From Muribaculaceae bacterium (lineage in GTDB: Bacteria > Bacteroidota > Bacteroidia > Bacteroidales > Muribaculaceae), in the NCBI GenBank assembly GCA_029062725.1, contig JAIDPP010000288.1, positions 1 through 5,347 on the forward strand: a stretch of 5,347 nucleotides of DNA. The letters run 5' to 3'. The notes beneath the pieces are model-generated. The model worked only from the letters and a program-made list of their open reading frames with translations. It was not told where the DNA came from and ran no database searches. This document shows, in pieces, positions 1-5,347 of the stretch (the stretch's first letter is position 1; every line of letters begins with the position of its first letter). The position numbers and the translations under genes were made by a program.

Positions 1-1447
1 CTCCGAACTTAAAGCCGATTCAATGAAGAGGCTCCTTCAGAAAGCAGCTCCCTCGTTAGGCCGGCGGATAACCCTTATGGAGGAGATTTCCAAATACTAT
101 AGCCCCAGAATGGCCGACTCCGCGCTGACCTACGCCTACCGGGCCCACTCGTTAGCCAAGGAGAACGGGCAGGACGAGCTTATAGACCGTACGGCTCTTA
201 CCCTTACCAACGCGCTGTCTGCTTCCGGATATTTCTCGGCCGCCGTGACGATATTCGACTCCGTGGCAAAAAAGAATCTTTCCCATGACGACCGACTGTC
301 CTACTGGTATATCGGCCGACAGCTCTATTCCAATATATGCAACTACGTAGGTGAAACCGGGCGCCTCTACGATATCTATTTTGAGAAGGAGAACGTCTTC
401 GTGGATTCCCTCATCCGGTTCCTGCCGGAAGGAAACGACTTCAAGGTCTTCCTCAAAGCCCAGGTGCTGATTAATGCCGGTAAGGAAGAAGCCGCACGTA
501 AAGAACTCTTGAAGGTGCTTCAAAGATGCACCAAAGGGTCGCAGATTTATGGCATGACGGCCTATCAGATCTCCCAATCATATCAGAAGACCGATCAGAC
601 ACGCTATGCGGCCTATCTTGCGATGGCCTCGGAAAGCGATATAATAGGAGGGATACGCGACGGATTCGCCCTTCCTTCCCTATCCGACTGGCTTTATCGG
701 GAAAAGGAATACGCTACGGCGTTCAAATATATCAATTTCGCCATGAACGATGCCTACCTCGGATCGGCACGTATGCGGCTTGTAAATATCTCCTCCTTCG
801 TGCCCGACATAGATGAGGCATACCGTAATGAGATCAACAGCTCCCTATCGGATTTCGCGATATATGCCCTTATGGTCTCTGTGATTCTTATTATTCTGAT
901 CATTGTCCTTGCCCTGCTCCTCAAGGAGATGCGAAAGCGTCGCCTGGCCCATACCCAGCTCGTATCGGTATCGAAGATGAAAGACAGCTATATCCGCGAC
1001 TTCATCGGCTTATGTTCGGCCTATTCCGAAAAATATGATGTTTTGGCCCAGACCGTTATGAGAAAGATTCAAGCCGGACAAAGTCAGGATCTTCTTAAAT
1101 TAGTGAAGAGTGGAAAAGCCTCTGAAAGCGAAAATGAGGAATTTTACAAGACAATCGACCGGGTCTTCGCGAGTCTTTATCCCAACTTTATCGAGCAGAT
1201 AAACGAACTCCTGATTCCCGAAGAGCGCTACTCCATGGATAATGGCGGCGCATCAGCCCTTAATCCGGAATTACGGATCTATGGCTTCGTACGGCTCGGA
1301 GTGACGGAAAGTTCTAAAATCGCTAAAATCCTGAATTATTCTTCCAACACAGTTTATACATACCGTAACCGAATGAGAAACAAAGCTCTCAATCGAGAAA
1401 CCTTCGACGATGATGTTCTCAATCTTGATTCCGGCATCCAGGAATAA
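1..1447 (+). CDS. DUF6377-type TPR transmembrane transcriptional regulator (5' partial)
   Basis: This is a membrane-anchored regulator of the kind Bacteroidales place beside polysaccharide-utilisation genes: sensor-like helical repeats outside the inner membrane, one transmembrane helix, and a cytoplasmic DNA-binding end. The frame is open from the window edge, the first ATG is at 23, and no signal peptide is visible, so the true start probably lies upstream. Numbering from that ATG, residues 1-265 are helical and TPR-like with many aromatic and alanine positions. Residues 278-300 are a strongly hydrophobic helix followed by the basic stretch KEMRKRR, which gives an N-out, C-in topology. Residues 305-400 are a helical linker. 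Residues 411-455 form a LuxR-like helix-turn-helix, with ESSKIAKILNYSSNTVYTYRNRMRNKA at its core. The family name comes from recognising the overall pattern and this C-terminal motif. The ligand and targets are unknown. No susC/susD pair follows within the window, which is unusual for such regulators. I see no clear terminator after the stop. Confidence 0.82.
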   Translation, partial: SELKADSMKRLLQKAAPSLGRRITLMEEISKYYSPRMADSALTYAYRAHSLAKENGQDELIDRTALTLTNALSASGYFSAAVTIFDSVAKKNLSHDDRLSYWYIGRQLYSNICNYVGETGRLYDIYFEKENVFVDSLIRFLPEGNDFKVFLKAQVLINAGKEEAARKELLKVLQRCTKGSQIYGMTAYQISQSYQKTDQTRYAAYLAMASESDIIGGIRDGFALPSLSDWLYREKEYATAFKYINFAMNDAYLGSARMRLVNISSFVPDIDEAYRNEINSSLSDFAIYALMVSVILIILIIVLALLLKEMRKRRLAHTQLVSVSKMKDSYIRDFIGLCSAYSEKYDVLAQTVMRKIQAGQSQDLLKLVKSGKASESENEEFYKTIDRVFASLYPNFIEQINELLIPEERYSMDNGGASALNPELRIYGFVRLGVTESSKIAKILNYSSNTVYTYRNRMRNKALNRETFDDDVLNLDSGIQE

Positions 1448-1670
1448 GCCGGGATCGCCAAGGTATAGTATGAAACATGAAATAATGAGTTGATATGAGT
1501 AGCCAGCCTTGGTCCGGAAGGGGATAAAACATAAAAAATAGCTCAAATCACAATTTCATTATCTATGCACAAGCTGTACATGCATCTATATTACTATTTC
1601 TTATCATTTTGTTTAACAATACTTTAAGACATTATAAATCTATATTCAACCTATATATCACCGATAACAC
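1448..1670. other. AT-rich intergenic region without a gene
   Basis: This stretch separates the DUF6377 gene from the promoter at 1671. It becomes very AT-rich from about 1525, and no frame holds a plausible protein. CCAAGG near 1459 and CCTTGG near 1507 are complementary but far apart with no T-run after them, so I do not call a terminator. The AT-rich DNA just before the promoter could act as an UP-like element; that is inference. Confidence 0.5.
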
Positions 1671-1701
1671 TTGCAAATAGCACTTTTTGATATTAACTTT
1701 G
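1671..1701 (+). promoter_or_regulatory. Bacteroidetes-type promoter of the putative non-coding RNA
   Basis: A -33 box TTG at 1671-1673 and a -7 box TAACTTTG at 1694-1701 are separated by 20 bp. The -7 box matches the TAnnTTTG consensus of the Bacteroidetes primary sigma factor exactly and the spacing is ideal. Upstream DNA is AT-rich. Transcription would start at about 1706-1708. No protein gene follows before the terminator at 1921-1958. Confidence 0.72.
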
Positions 1702-1706
1702 CATCG

Positions 1707-1958
1707 TGAAAAGATAACAAGTAAGAAATTACAATAGGTAATTTAGATTGTTAAGAGTCAAAACAACCACAATCGCGCTACTAAGATTTAGAGTTGTTAG
1801 AAGCTTTGAAGAGTCAAAGTACAGTTGGTTTTAAAAGTTTACTAATAGGATTAGAGCAAAGATATAAACTGATAAATTCACTAATGTTAGGTTTGTAGAA
1901 AATTAAATAGATTCGCACCCCGGCAGATTCCTTGTGAAAGGAGCCTGCCGATTTTTTT
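1707..1958 (+). ncRNA. Putative structured non-coding RNA, about 250 nt
   Basis: The unit is bounded by a consensus promoter at 1671-1701 and a strong intrinsic terminator at 1921-1958. The only ATG inside it (1884) opens a four-codon frame, and no frame carries a convincing protein. Several perfect hairpins are visible: AAATTAC 1726-1732 with GTAATTT 1738-1744; CTTTGA 1804-1809 with TCAAAG 1814-1819 around an AGAG loop; and CTAAT 1842-1846 with ATTAG 1850-1854. AACAAC 1762-1767 can also pair with GTTGTT 1793-1798. A degenerate direct repeat is present: TTTAGA, TTGTTA and AAGAGTCAAA occur in that order at 1742-1762 and again at 1787-1818. I do not recognise the family. It lacks the hallmarks I know for tmRNA or RNase P RNA, and its ends do not pair as in 6S RNA. 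It could instead be the leader of a lost operon. The 5' end is estimated from the promoter. Confidence 0.5.
1921..1958 (+). terminator. Intrinsic terminator of the putative ncRNA
   Basis: CGGCAG (1921-1926) pairs with CTGCCG (1945-1950), and TCCTT (1929-1933) pairs with AAGGA (1938-1942) around a GTGA loop. Between them lie one T-G wobble and one A-C mismatch. Seven T residues follow at 1952-1958. This is a textbook Rho-independent terminator on the plus strand. Confidence 0.85.
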
Positions 1959-2280
1959 CGCAGTAACTGACCTGCTTCTGCCTGTGTCTTATTATCCCAG
2001 CCCCTCGCATGATAAGAGTGGGCTCCCTCAAGGCTTAATTACTTAAGCAGATTTTTAAGGTGTATATGTCTCGTGTCGTGCAAGAAAGGGGAATGATGAC
2101 GGTTAAGGGCAGCTGGAGTGTTCCAGAGCTCTCAACGACAGGCGATTGAACGAGGCGTAATGCACGCGAATTAATCGGAAATGGGGATTATCCACAAGGT
2201 AAAGGCCGAAAAGAATAAAATCCCATCCGAGATACCGGGGAGCCGGAGTCCGAACCCGGCCGCGGCCGGCAGTGACGCCG
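1959..2280. other. Intergenic region without a recognisable gene
   Basis: About 320 bp lie between two facing terminators, and I see no convincing protein gene. Local structures are present. TCTTATTAT (1987-1995) pairs with ATGATAAGA (2009-2017) with one wobble. GCTTAA (2033-2038) pairs with TTAAGC (2043-2048), followed by a short T-run at 2052-2056. CTGGA (2113-2117) pairs with TCCAG (2122-2126). A GC-rich island at 2234-2280 contains a 14-bp perfect palindrome at 2256-2269. A minus-strand open frame crosses this DNA but starts inside the TPR gene and shows no recognisable domain. The region may be decayed sequence or hold a second RNA. Confidence 0.45.
2033..2056 (+). terminator. Possible weak terminator-like hairpin
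   Basis: GCTTAA (2033-2038) and TTAAGC (2043-2048) form a six-pair stem around TTAC, followed after AG by ATTTTT. The stem is AU-rich and short, so it would be a weak terminator at best. It lies about 75 nt after the much stronger terminator at 1921-1958. Confidence 0.25.
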
Positions 2281-2322
2281 ACAAAGAAAAGGGCCCCGTC
2301 TCGAAAGCCGGAACCCCTTTTC
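2281..2322 (-). terminator. Intrinsic terminator of the TPR protein gene
   Basis: Read on the minus strand, GAAAAGGG plus TTCCG pairs with CGGGG plus CCCTTTTC. This is a 13-bp stem with one bulged G and two G-U pairs around a ten-base loop, and a T-rich tail TTTTCTTTG follows. It begins about 44 nt beyond the stop codon at 2366. An AT-only inverted repeat (2322-2329 with 2338-2345) lies directly before it. Confidence 0.75.
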
Positions 2323-2365
2323 ATAAAATGTTTTATTATTTTATGGAAATGCTGTCGTAAAAGAT

Positions 2366-3040
2366 TTATTTGCCCAAACGAGCTTTCTCTCGCTCGATAT
2401 AGGCATCCACGGAAGTTGTTCCGAGGCGGAATGCAGGATAATCCTGCTTGATCTGCTGGTAACACTCGAGAGCCTGCTGATATTTCTTCTGCTCGTCATA
2501 AACGTTGGCGCATTTCAAAAGCGCGCGGGGAACGATCTGCTCATTCTTGTCTCCCTTCTTTACTGCCTCCTTATATGCGTCGATCGCTTTGTCATATTGC
2601 TTGAGGTTGACATAGCAGTCACCCTTGAGGATTATGGCGTTGGCCATGAGCACAGGCTCGCCGACATTAGCCTTGTCGAGACAATCGAGAGCTTCCTTAT
2701 ACTTACCTTGATCGTAGAAATTCTCGGCTGCCTCAAGAGCCGCGAGATGGCCTGAAGGAGTGTTGGGATATCTCTCGGCCACTTTCTTATATTCGGCAGC
2801 TGCGATTGAATCGTTGCCGACGGCAGTGATCTCAACCTGATTATAGGCCTCAGCCGCGCCCTTGAGATGGGGATTGCGATAGATGAAGAAATAGCTGAGG
2901 ATGAATCCGGCTATTACCACGATGCCGCCCAATACCCAATAGATGATCTTCTTGTTGTTGGCGAGTGTCTCGCTCGCAGAGCTCAGATTGCTGTTAAGCT
3001 TGTCGATAGCGTTCTGCTCATTTTCGTTATTTGATGCCAT
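2366..3040 (-). CDS. Membrane-anchored tetratricopeptide repeat protein
   Basis: This is a 224-residue protein with a polar cytoplasmic N-terminus (1-30), one transmembrane helix at about 32-54 (WVLGGIVVIAGFILSYFFIY), and a C-terminal domain of TPR-like helix pairs. Repeat-like units are visible at about 77-108, 99-125, 133-163 (ILKGDCYVNLKQYDKAIDAYKEA) and 172-202 (LLKCANVYDEQKKYQQALECYQQI). It resembles YfgM/YbgF-like envelope TPR proteins, which are protein-interaction scaffolds in the periplasm; this assignment is by architecture only and the partner is unknown. The ATG at 3040 is preceded by an A-rich segment without a Shine-Dalgarno sequence, as is usual in Bacteroidetes, and no earlier in-frame start is needed. 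The gene is monocistronic in this window, with its own promoter at 3106-3137 and terminator at 2281-2322. It is transcribed away from luxS. Confidence 0.88.
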   Translation of the reverse strand: MASNNENEQNAIDKLNSNLSSASETLANNKKIIYWVLGGIVVIAGFILSYFFIYRNPHLKGAAEAYNQVEITAVGNDSIAAAEYKKVAERYPNTPSGHLAALEAAENFYDQGKYKEALDCLDKANVGEPVLMANAIILKGDCYVNLKQYDKAIDAYKEAVKKGDKNEQIVPRALLKCANVYDEQKKYQQALECYQQIKQDYPAFRLGTTSVDAYIEREKARLGK

Positions 3041-3063
3041 ACTGTTTTAAGTATTCTTGTCTG

Positions 3064-3080
3064 CGCGGTGAGAACCGCCG
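3064..3080 (-). promoter_or_regulatory. Hairpin in the 5' leader of the TPR gene
   Basis: GCGGT (3065-3069) and ACCGC (3074-3078) form a five-pair stem with a GAGA tetraloop. One more C-G pair (3064 with 3080) is possible across a bulged C. It lies about 24 nt upstream of the TPR gene's start codon, in the untranslated leader. On the plus strand it is followed by TTTTT (3081-3085), so it could also stop transcription running toward luxS. Its role is not evident. Confidence 0.3.
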
Positions 3081-3105
3081 TTTTTAATATTCTTCAATTA
3101 ACACG

Positions 3106-3137
3106 CAAAATTAATAATTATTTTTGATTCAGCAAAA
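3106..3137 (-). promoter_or_regulatory. Promoter of the TPR protein gene
   Basis: Read on the minus strand, TTTTG (3137 to 3133) is followed 19 bp later by TAATTTTG (3113 to 3106). The -7 box matches TAnnTTTG exactly and the spacing suits the Bacteroidetes primary sigma factor. The start site would be near 3100, giving a leader of about 60 nt. Confidence 0.7.
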
Positions 3138-3154
3138 TGTTGCAAAAAAATACG

Positions 3155-3162
3155 TAAATTTG
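3155..3162 (+). promoter_or_regulatory. Probable luxS -7 promoter element
   Basis: TAAATTTG matches the TAnnTTTG consensus exactly and lies 21 bp before the luxS ATG at 3184. No TTG box has normal spacing: the nearest ones, at 3140-3142 and 3124-3126, leave gaps of about 12 and 28 bp. The promoter may therefore be weak or need an activator. Confidence 0.45.
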
Positions 3163-3183
3163 CAGTCTAAAGTTTTTGGATTA

Positions 3184-3669
3184 ATGTAAAACATAACGAG
3201 TTTTTCAATCGAACATCTCCGCCTCCTGAGAGGGGTCTATGTCTCCCGGACCGACCGGACTCCATCCGGCGACACAATAACTACCTTCGATGTCCGGCTT
3301 ACAGAACCAAACCGCGAGCCGGCCCTCTCGCCCGAATCGCTTCACGCCATGGAGCATCTCGCCGCCACTTTCCTGCGCAACAATAAGCAATGGAAAGAAC
3401 GAATCATCTACTGGGGGCCGATGGGATGCTGCACCGGAAACTATCTACTCATGCAGGGAGAACTGACCCCCTCCGATATACTCCCCTTATTAAAGGATAC
3501 CTTCAAGTTCATCGCGGAGTATGAGGGAGATGTGCCGGGAGCCACTCCCAAAGACTGCGGAAACTACTCCTTCATGGATCTTCCCGAGGCGCGCCGTCAC
3601 GCACGACGCTTCCTGGAGGAAGTGCTGGAGAATCCCGGCCCGCAGAATCTAAATTATCCCGAAAATTAA
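3184..3669 (+). CDS. luxS: S-ribosylhomocysteine lyase LuxS, with an in-frame stop at codon 2
   Basis: LuxS cleaves S-ribosylhomocysteine to homocysteine and DPD, the precursor of autoinducer AI-2, in the cytoplasmic activated-methyl cycle. The 161-codon frame matches the family's usual 155-165 residues. Numbered from the ATG at 3184, the residues I can see are S6, H11, R38, the zinc motif HAMEH (H54, E57, H58), the catalytic Cys in MGCCTG (C82), and the third zinc ligand C125 in KDCGNY. These correspond to S6, H11, R39, H54, E57, H58, C84 and C126 of Bacillus LuxS. The anomaly is that codon 2 (3187-3189) is TAA; AAA there would give the typical start MKNITSFSIEH. The only other in-frame ATG, 3349, is Met56 inside the zinc motif and would lose H54, S6 and H11. 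Either translation starts at an unusual codon such as ATA 3193, the gene is freshly inactivated, or the base is a sequencing error. The cysteine and asparagine in GCCTGNY replace the usual R/Q and F/Y. Confidence 0.85.
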
Positions 3670-3689
3670 AACGGAATTGATAAAAATAC

Positions 3690-3720
3690 TTGCAAAGTTG
3701 AAAAAAAGGGTGTATCTTTG
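3690..3720 (+). promoter_or_regulatory. Promoter of tRNA-Leu
   Basis: TTG at 3690-3692 and TATCTTTG at 3713-3720 are spaced by 20 bp and match the Bacteroidetes consensus exactly. Transcription should start near 3726, giving a tRNA 5' leader of about 34 nt. No terminator lies between luxS and this promoter, so luxS transcripts may also run into the tRNA. Confidence 0.75.
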
Positions 3721-3759
3721 CAAATGATTCCGGTCGGCAGATCCGAGGCGGAATATGTT

Positions 3760-3844
3760 GCAGAAATGGTGGAATGGTAGACACGAGGGACTTAAAATCC
3801 CTTGGCCTTTATCGGCTGTGTGGGTTCGAGTCCCACTTTCTGTA
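3760..3844 (+). tRNA. tRNA-Leu, anticodon UAA
   Basis: This is an 85-nt class II tRNA. The acceptor stem is GCAGAAA (3760-3766) with TTTCTGT (3837-3843), closed by a G-U pair, and the discriminator is A3844. The anticodon stem AGGGA/TCCCT encloses the loop CTTAAAA, with anticodon TAA at 3793-3795. A long variable arm lies at about 3803-3819, and the T-arm is GTGGG-TTCGAGT-CCCAC (3820-3836). CCA is not encoded. The D-arm contains GGAATGGTAGACACG. It decodes the leucine codon UUA, and UUG by wobble. Confidence 0.95.
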
Positions 3845-3851
3845 CTGACTC

Positions 3852-3888
3852 ATGCCGGTGTCTCCTCCCGAGACACCGGCATTTTATT
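3852..3888 (+). terminator. Hairpin terminator after tRNA-Leu
   Basis: A perfect 13-bp stem, ATGCCGGTGTCTC (3852-3864) with its complement at 3870-3882, has a five-base loop CTCCC. A tail TTTATTT follows. The stem is very strong but the U-tract is interrupted. It sits seven bases after the tRNA and 25 bases before rpoN, so it may terminate partially or act as a processing or attenuation element. Confidence 0.75.
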
Positions 3889-3913
3889 TCTCTCCCTTTT
3901 AAACCTCCCAAAT

Positions 3914-5290
3914 ATGGCTCAGGACCTCCGACTCGACCAGACGCAGCGCCTTGCACTCTCGCCCCAGCAGATTCGCTTCGTGAAACTGCTGGAACTCAAT
4001 GCGCCCGAACTCGAGGAGGCAGTCAATAAGGAGCTGGAAGAGAACGTAGCTCTTGAAGAGAAGGAGACTTCCTCTCCGGAACTTCCGACATACCACTCCG
4101 CCACCTATTACGCAGGGAGGGGAAACGACGGAGATATTCCGGCATTCGCTCCCGCCGACACCGATGAATCCCTATATGACAATCTGAATTCCCAGCTCTC
4201 GGAACGCGACCTGCCGGAGAAGGTGCTGCAAGGAGCGAAATATATAATAGGGAATCTTGATTCCAACGGATACCTCGACCGCCCATTGCGGAACATCGCT
4301 GATGATCTGGCCTTCAATGAAGGAATTGACCTCACTGAAAAAGAGGCACAAAAGGCCCTGGAGGCTGTCAGAAGCCTTGATCCGCCCGGCATCGGCGCTT
4401 TCAATCTCCGCGATTCTCTAAGAATGCAGTTGGAGGCGATGGCTCCCTCCCAAACCCGGGAAAACGCACTGCGAATCATCAACGACGCCTACGAAGCCTT
4501 CACCATGAAGCATAAGCACCGCCTCGTCTCCTCCCTGCATCTTTCCATGGAGAGTATAGATGAAGCCCTCGATCTGATCCGCAGCCTCAATCCCAGACCG
4601 GGAGCCGCCTTAGGTTCAAGTCGCTCCGACGAGGCATCCATAATCATACCTGACTTCATCGTCAGCAACGAGGACGGTGAGATCAAAGTCTCCCTCAACA
4701 GCCGAATCCCGGAGCTGAGGATCGACAGCAGTTTCGAGCAGGCCGTAGCCAACATGGAGCGCTCGGCGAAAGGACGCGTAAAGAGGACAGGCGAGTCGGA
4801 ATATGTGATGCGCAGCTATAACGATGCCCGCGACTTCATATCCGTGCTATCGCAGCGGCAGAAAACGATGATGGATGTCATGACGGCTATCGTCAAGATC
4901 CAGAAGGAATACTTTCTTACACAGGATATCTACACCCTGCGCCCGATGATGATAAAGAATGTGGCCGAACTGACAGGTCTCGATTTTTCAGTGATCTCCC
5001 GCGCTACCAATGGTAAATATGTAGCCACTCCCTGGGGAATCTTCCCGCTCCGCTTCTTCTTCAGCGACTCCGTGGGAGATAACTCCGAAGGCACTGAAGC
5101 GTTGACCAACCGCAAAATTGAGGAGGAGATACGCGCCCTGGTGGAGGAAGAAGACAAGAGCCATCCCTTGAGCGACCAACAGATAATGGAGGAGATGGGG
5201 CGACGCGGAAAAGAGATCTCCCGGCGCACAGTGGCCAAATACCGCGACCGACTCGGGATTCCTGTGGCACGATTGCGCAAAGATATGTAA
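3914..5290 (+). CDS. rpoN: RNA polymerase sigma-54 factor RpoN
   Basis: This is the alternative sigma factor that directs core RNA polymerase to -24/-12 promoters and needs an AAA+ enhancer-binding protein to open them. The 458-residue product has the family's three parts. Region I (about 1-48) has the repeated-Leu/Gln pattern QTQRLALSPQQIRFVKLLEL and ends in LEENVALEE. An acidic linker covers about 50-95. The core-binding domain (about 96-280) includes GNLDSNGYLD and SLDPPGIGAFNLRDSL. The DNA-binding domain includes VAELTGLDFSVISRATNGKYV (350-370) and TPWGIFPLRFFFS. The RpoN box is SRRTVAKYRD at 436-445, against the usual ARRTVAKYRE. The ATG at 3914 is chosen because it begins region I directly; the open frame reaches back to 3755, but that part lies over the tRNA. 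No Shine-Dalgarno sequence is seen. No promoter fits between the hairpin and the start, so transcription probably comes from upstream. Confidence 0.96.
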   Translation: MAQDLRLDQTQRLALSPQQIRFVKLLELNAPELEEAVNKELEENVALEEKETSSPELPTYHSATYYAGRGNDGDIPAFAPADTDESLYDNLNSQLSERDLPEKVLQGAKYIIGNLDSNGYLDRPLRNIADDLAFNEGIDLTEKEAQKALEAVRSLDPPGIGAFNLRDSLRMQLEAMAPSQTRENALRIINDAYEAFTMKHKHRLVSSLHLSMESIDEALDLIRSLNPRPGAALGSSRSDEASIIIPDFIVSNEDGEIKVSLNSRIPELRIDSSFEQAVANMERSAKGRVKRTGESEYVMRSYNDARDFISVLSQRQKTMMDVMTAIVKIQKEYFLTQDIYTLRPMMIKNVAELTGLDFSVISRATNGKYVATPWGIFPLRFFFSDSVGDNSEGTEALTNRKIEEEIRALVEEEDKSHPLSDQQIMEEMGRRGKEISRRTVAKYRDRLGIPVARLRKDM

Positions 5291-5347
5291 TATTATCTGC
5301 ATATATCTTCTATATCCTTTATTTCTCGGCAAAATGCTATTAAATGC
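5291..5347. other. Short AT-rich end of the window
   Basis: These 57 bases after the rpoN stop show no hairpin terminator, promoter consensus or start of a recognisable gene. Confidence 0.4.

Noticed and set aside
1748..1834. 28-codon plus-strand frame with a TTG start inside the putative ncRNA
   Set aside because: It is short, has no ATG and no ribosome-binding context, and shows no recognisable product. It overlaps the repeats and a hairpin.
2241..2257. Sequence resembling a tRNA T-arm on the minus strand (CCGGG-TTCGGAC-TCCGG)
   Set aside because: No matching acceptor, D or anticodon arms lie at the right distance. The DNA on the 5' side on that strand is the terminator of the TPR gene.
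2322..2345. AT-only inverted repeat (CATAAAAT/ATTTTATG) as a terminator
   Set aside because: The stem has one G-C pair, at its base, and is directly followed on the minus strand by a much better terminator. It may assist but is not called separately.
2103..2465. 120-codon minus-strand open frame that begins inside the TPR gene and covers the intergenic DNA
   Set aside because: It starts within the TPR coding region in another frame, runs through that gene's terminator, and has no recognisable domain. It could be a relic but cannot be supported as a gene.
3349..3669. luxS starting at the ATG at 3349
   Set aside because: That Met is inside the HxxEH zinc motif. The product would lack H54 and the N-terminal residues S6, H11 and R38, although all are encoded in frame just upstream.
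3755..3913. N-terminal extension of the RpoN reading frame by 53 codons
   Set aside because: The extension lies over tRNA-Leu and its hairpin. RpoN region I begins exactly at the ATG at 3914.

Overview
The window looks like a chromosomal segment from a Bacteroidales bacterium. Muribaculaceae or a close relative is my guess; family rank is inference. The grounds are a DUF6377-type one-component regulator, a Bacteroidetes-type LuxS and RpoN, no Shine-Dalgarno sequences before the genes, and four copies of the Bacteroidetes promoter -7 box (TAnnTTTG). Three of these copies have a TTG box 19-20 bp upstream. Coding GC content is moderate and the intergenic DNA is AT-rich.

Layout from left to right: (1) 1-1447, plus strand: the C-terminal part of a membrane-anchored TPR/DUF6377 regulator whose beginning lies outside the window. 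(2) 1448-2280: more than 800 bp with no convincing protein gene. It contains a complete-looking RNA transcription unit: promoter at 1671-1701, about 250 nt of hairpin-rich non-coding sequence, and a strong terminator at 1921-1958. A second stretch of unexplained sequence follows. (3) 2281-3040, minus strand: a terminator and a single-pass membrane TPR protein with its own promoter. (4) 3155-3669, plus strand: luxS, divergent from the TPR gene. The natural ATG of luxS is followed at once by an in-frame TAA, although the catalytic and zinc-binding residues downstream are intact. (5) 3690-3888, plus strand: a promoter, tRNA-Leu(UAA) and a strong hairpin. (6) 3914-5290, plus strand: rpoN (sigma-54), starting only 25 nt after the hairpin with no visible promoter of its own. 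The last 57 bases hold nothing I can identify.

The genes are mainly housekeeping and regulatory: methyl-cycle detoxification and AI-2 production (LuxS), an alternative sigma factor, a tRNA, an envelope TPR protein and a nutrient-type membrane regulator. They do not form one operon. The two points most worth a second look are the orphan structured RNA unit at about 1707-1958 and the nonsense codon at luxS codon 2.
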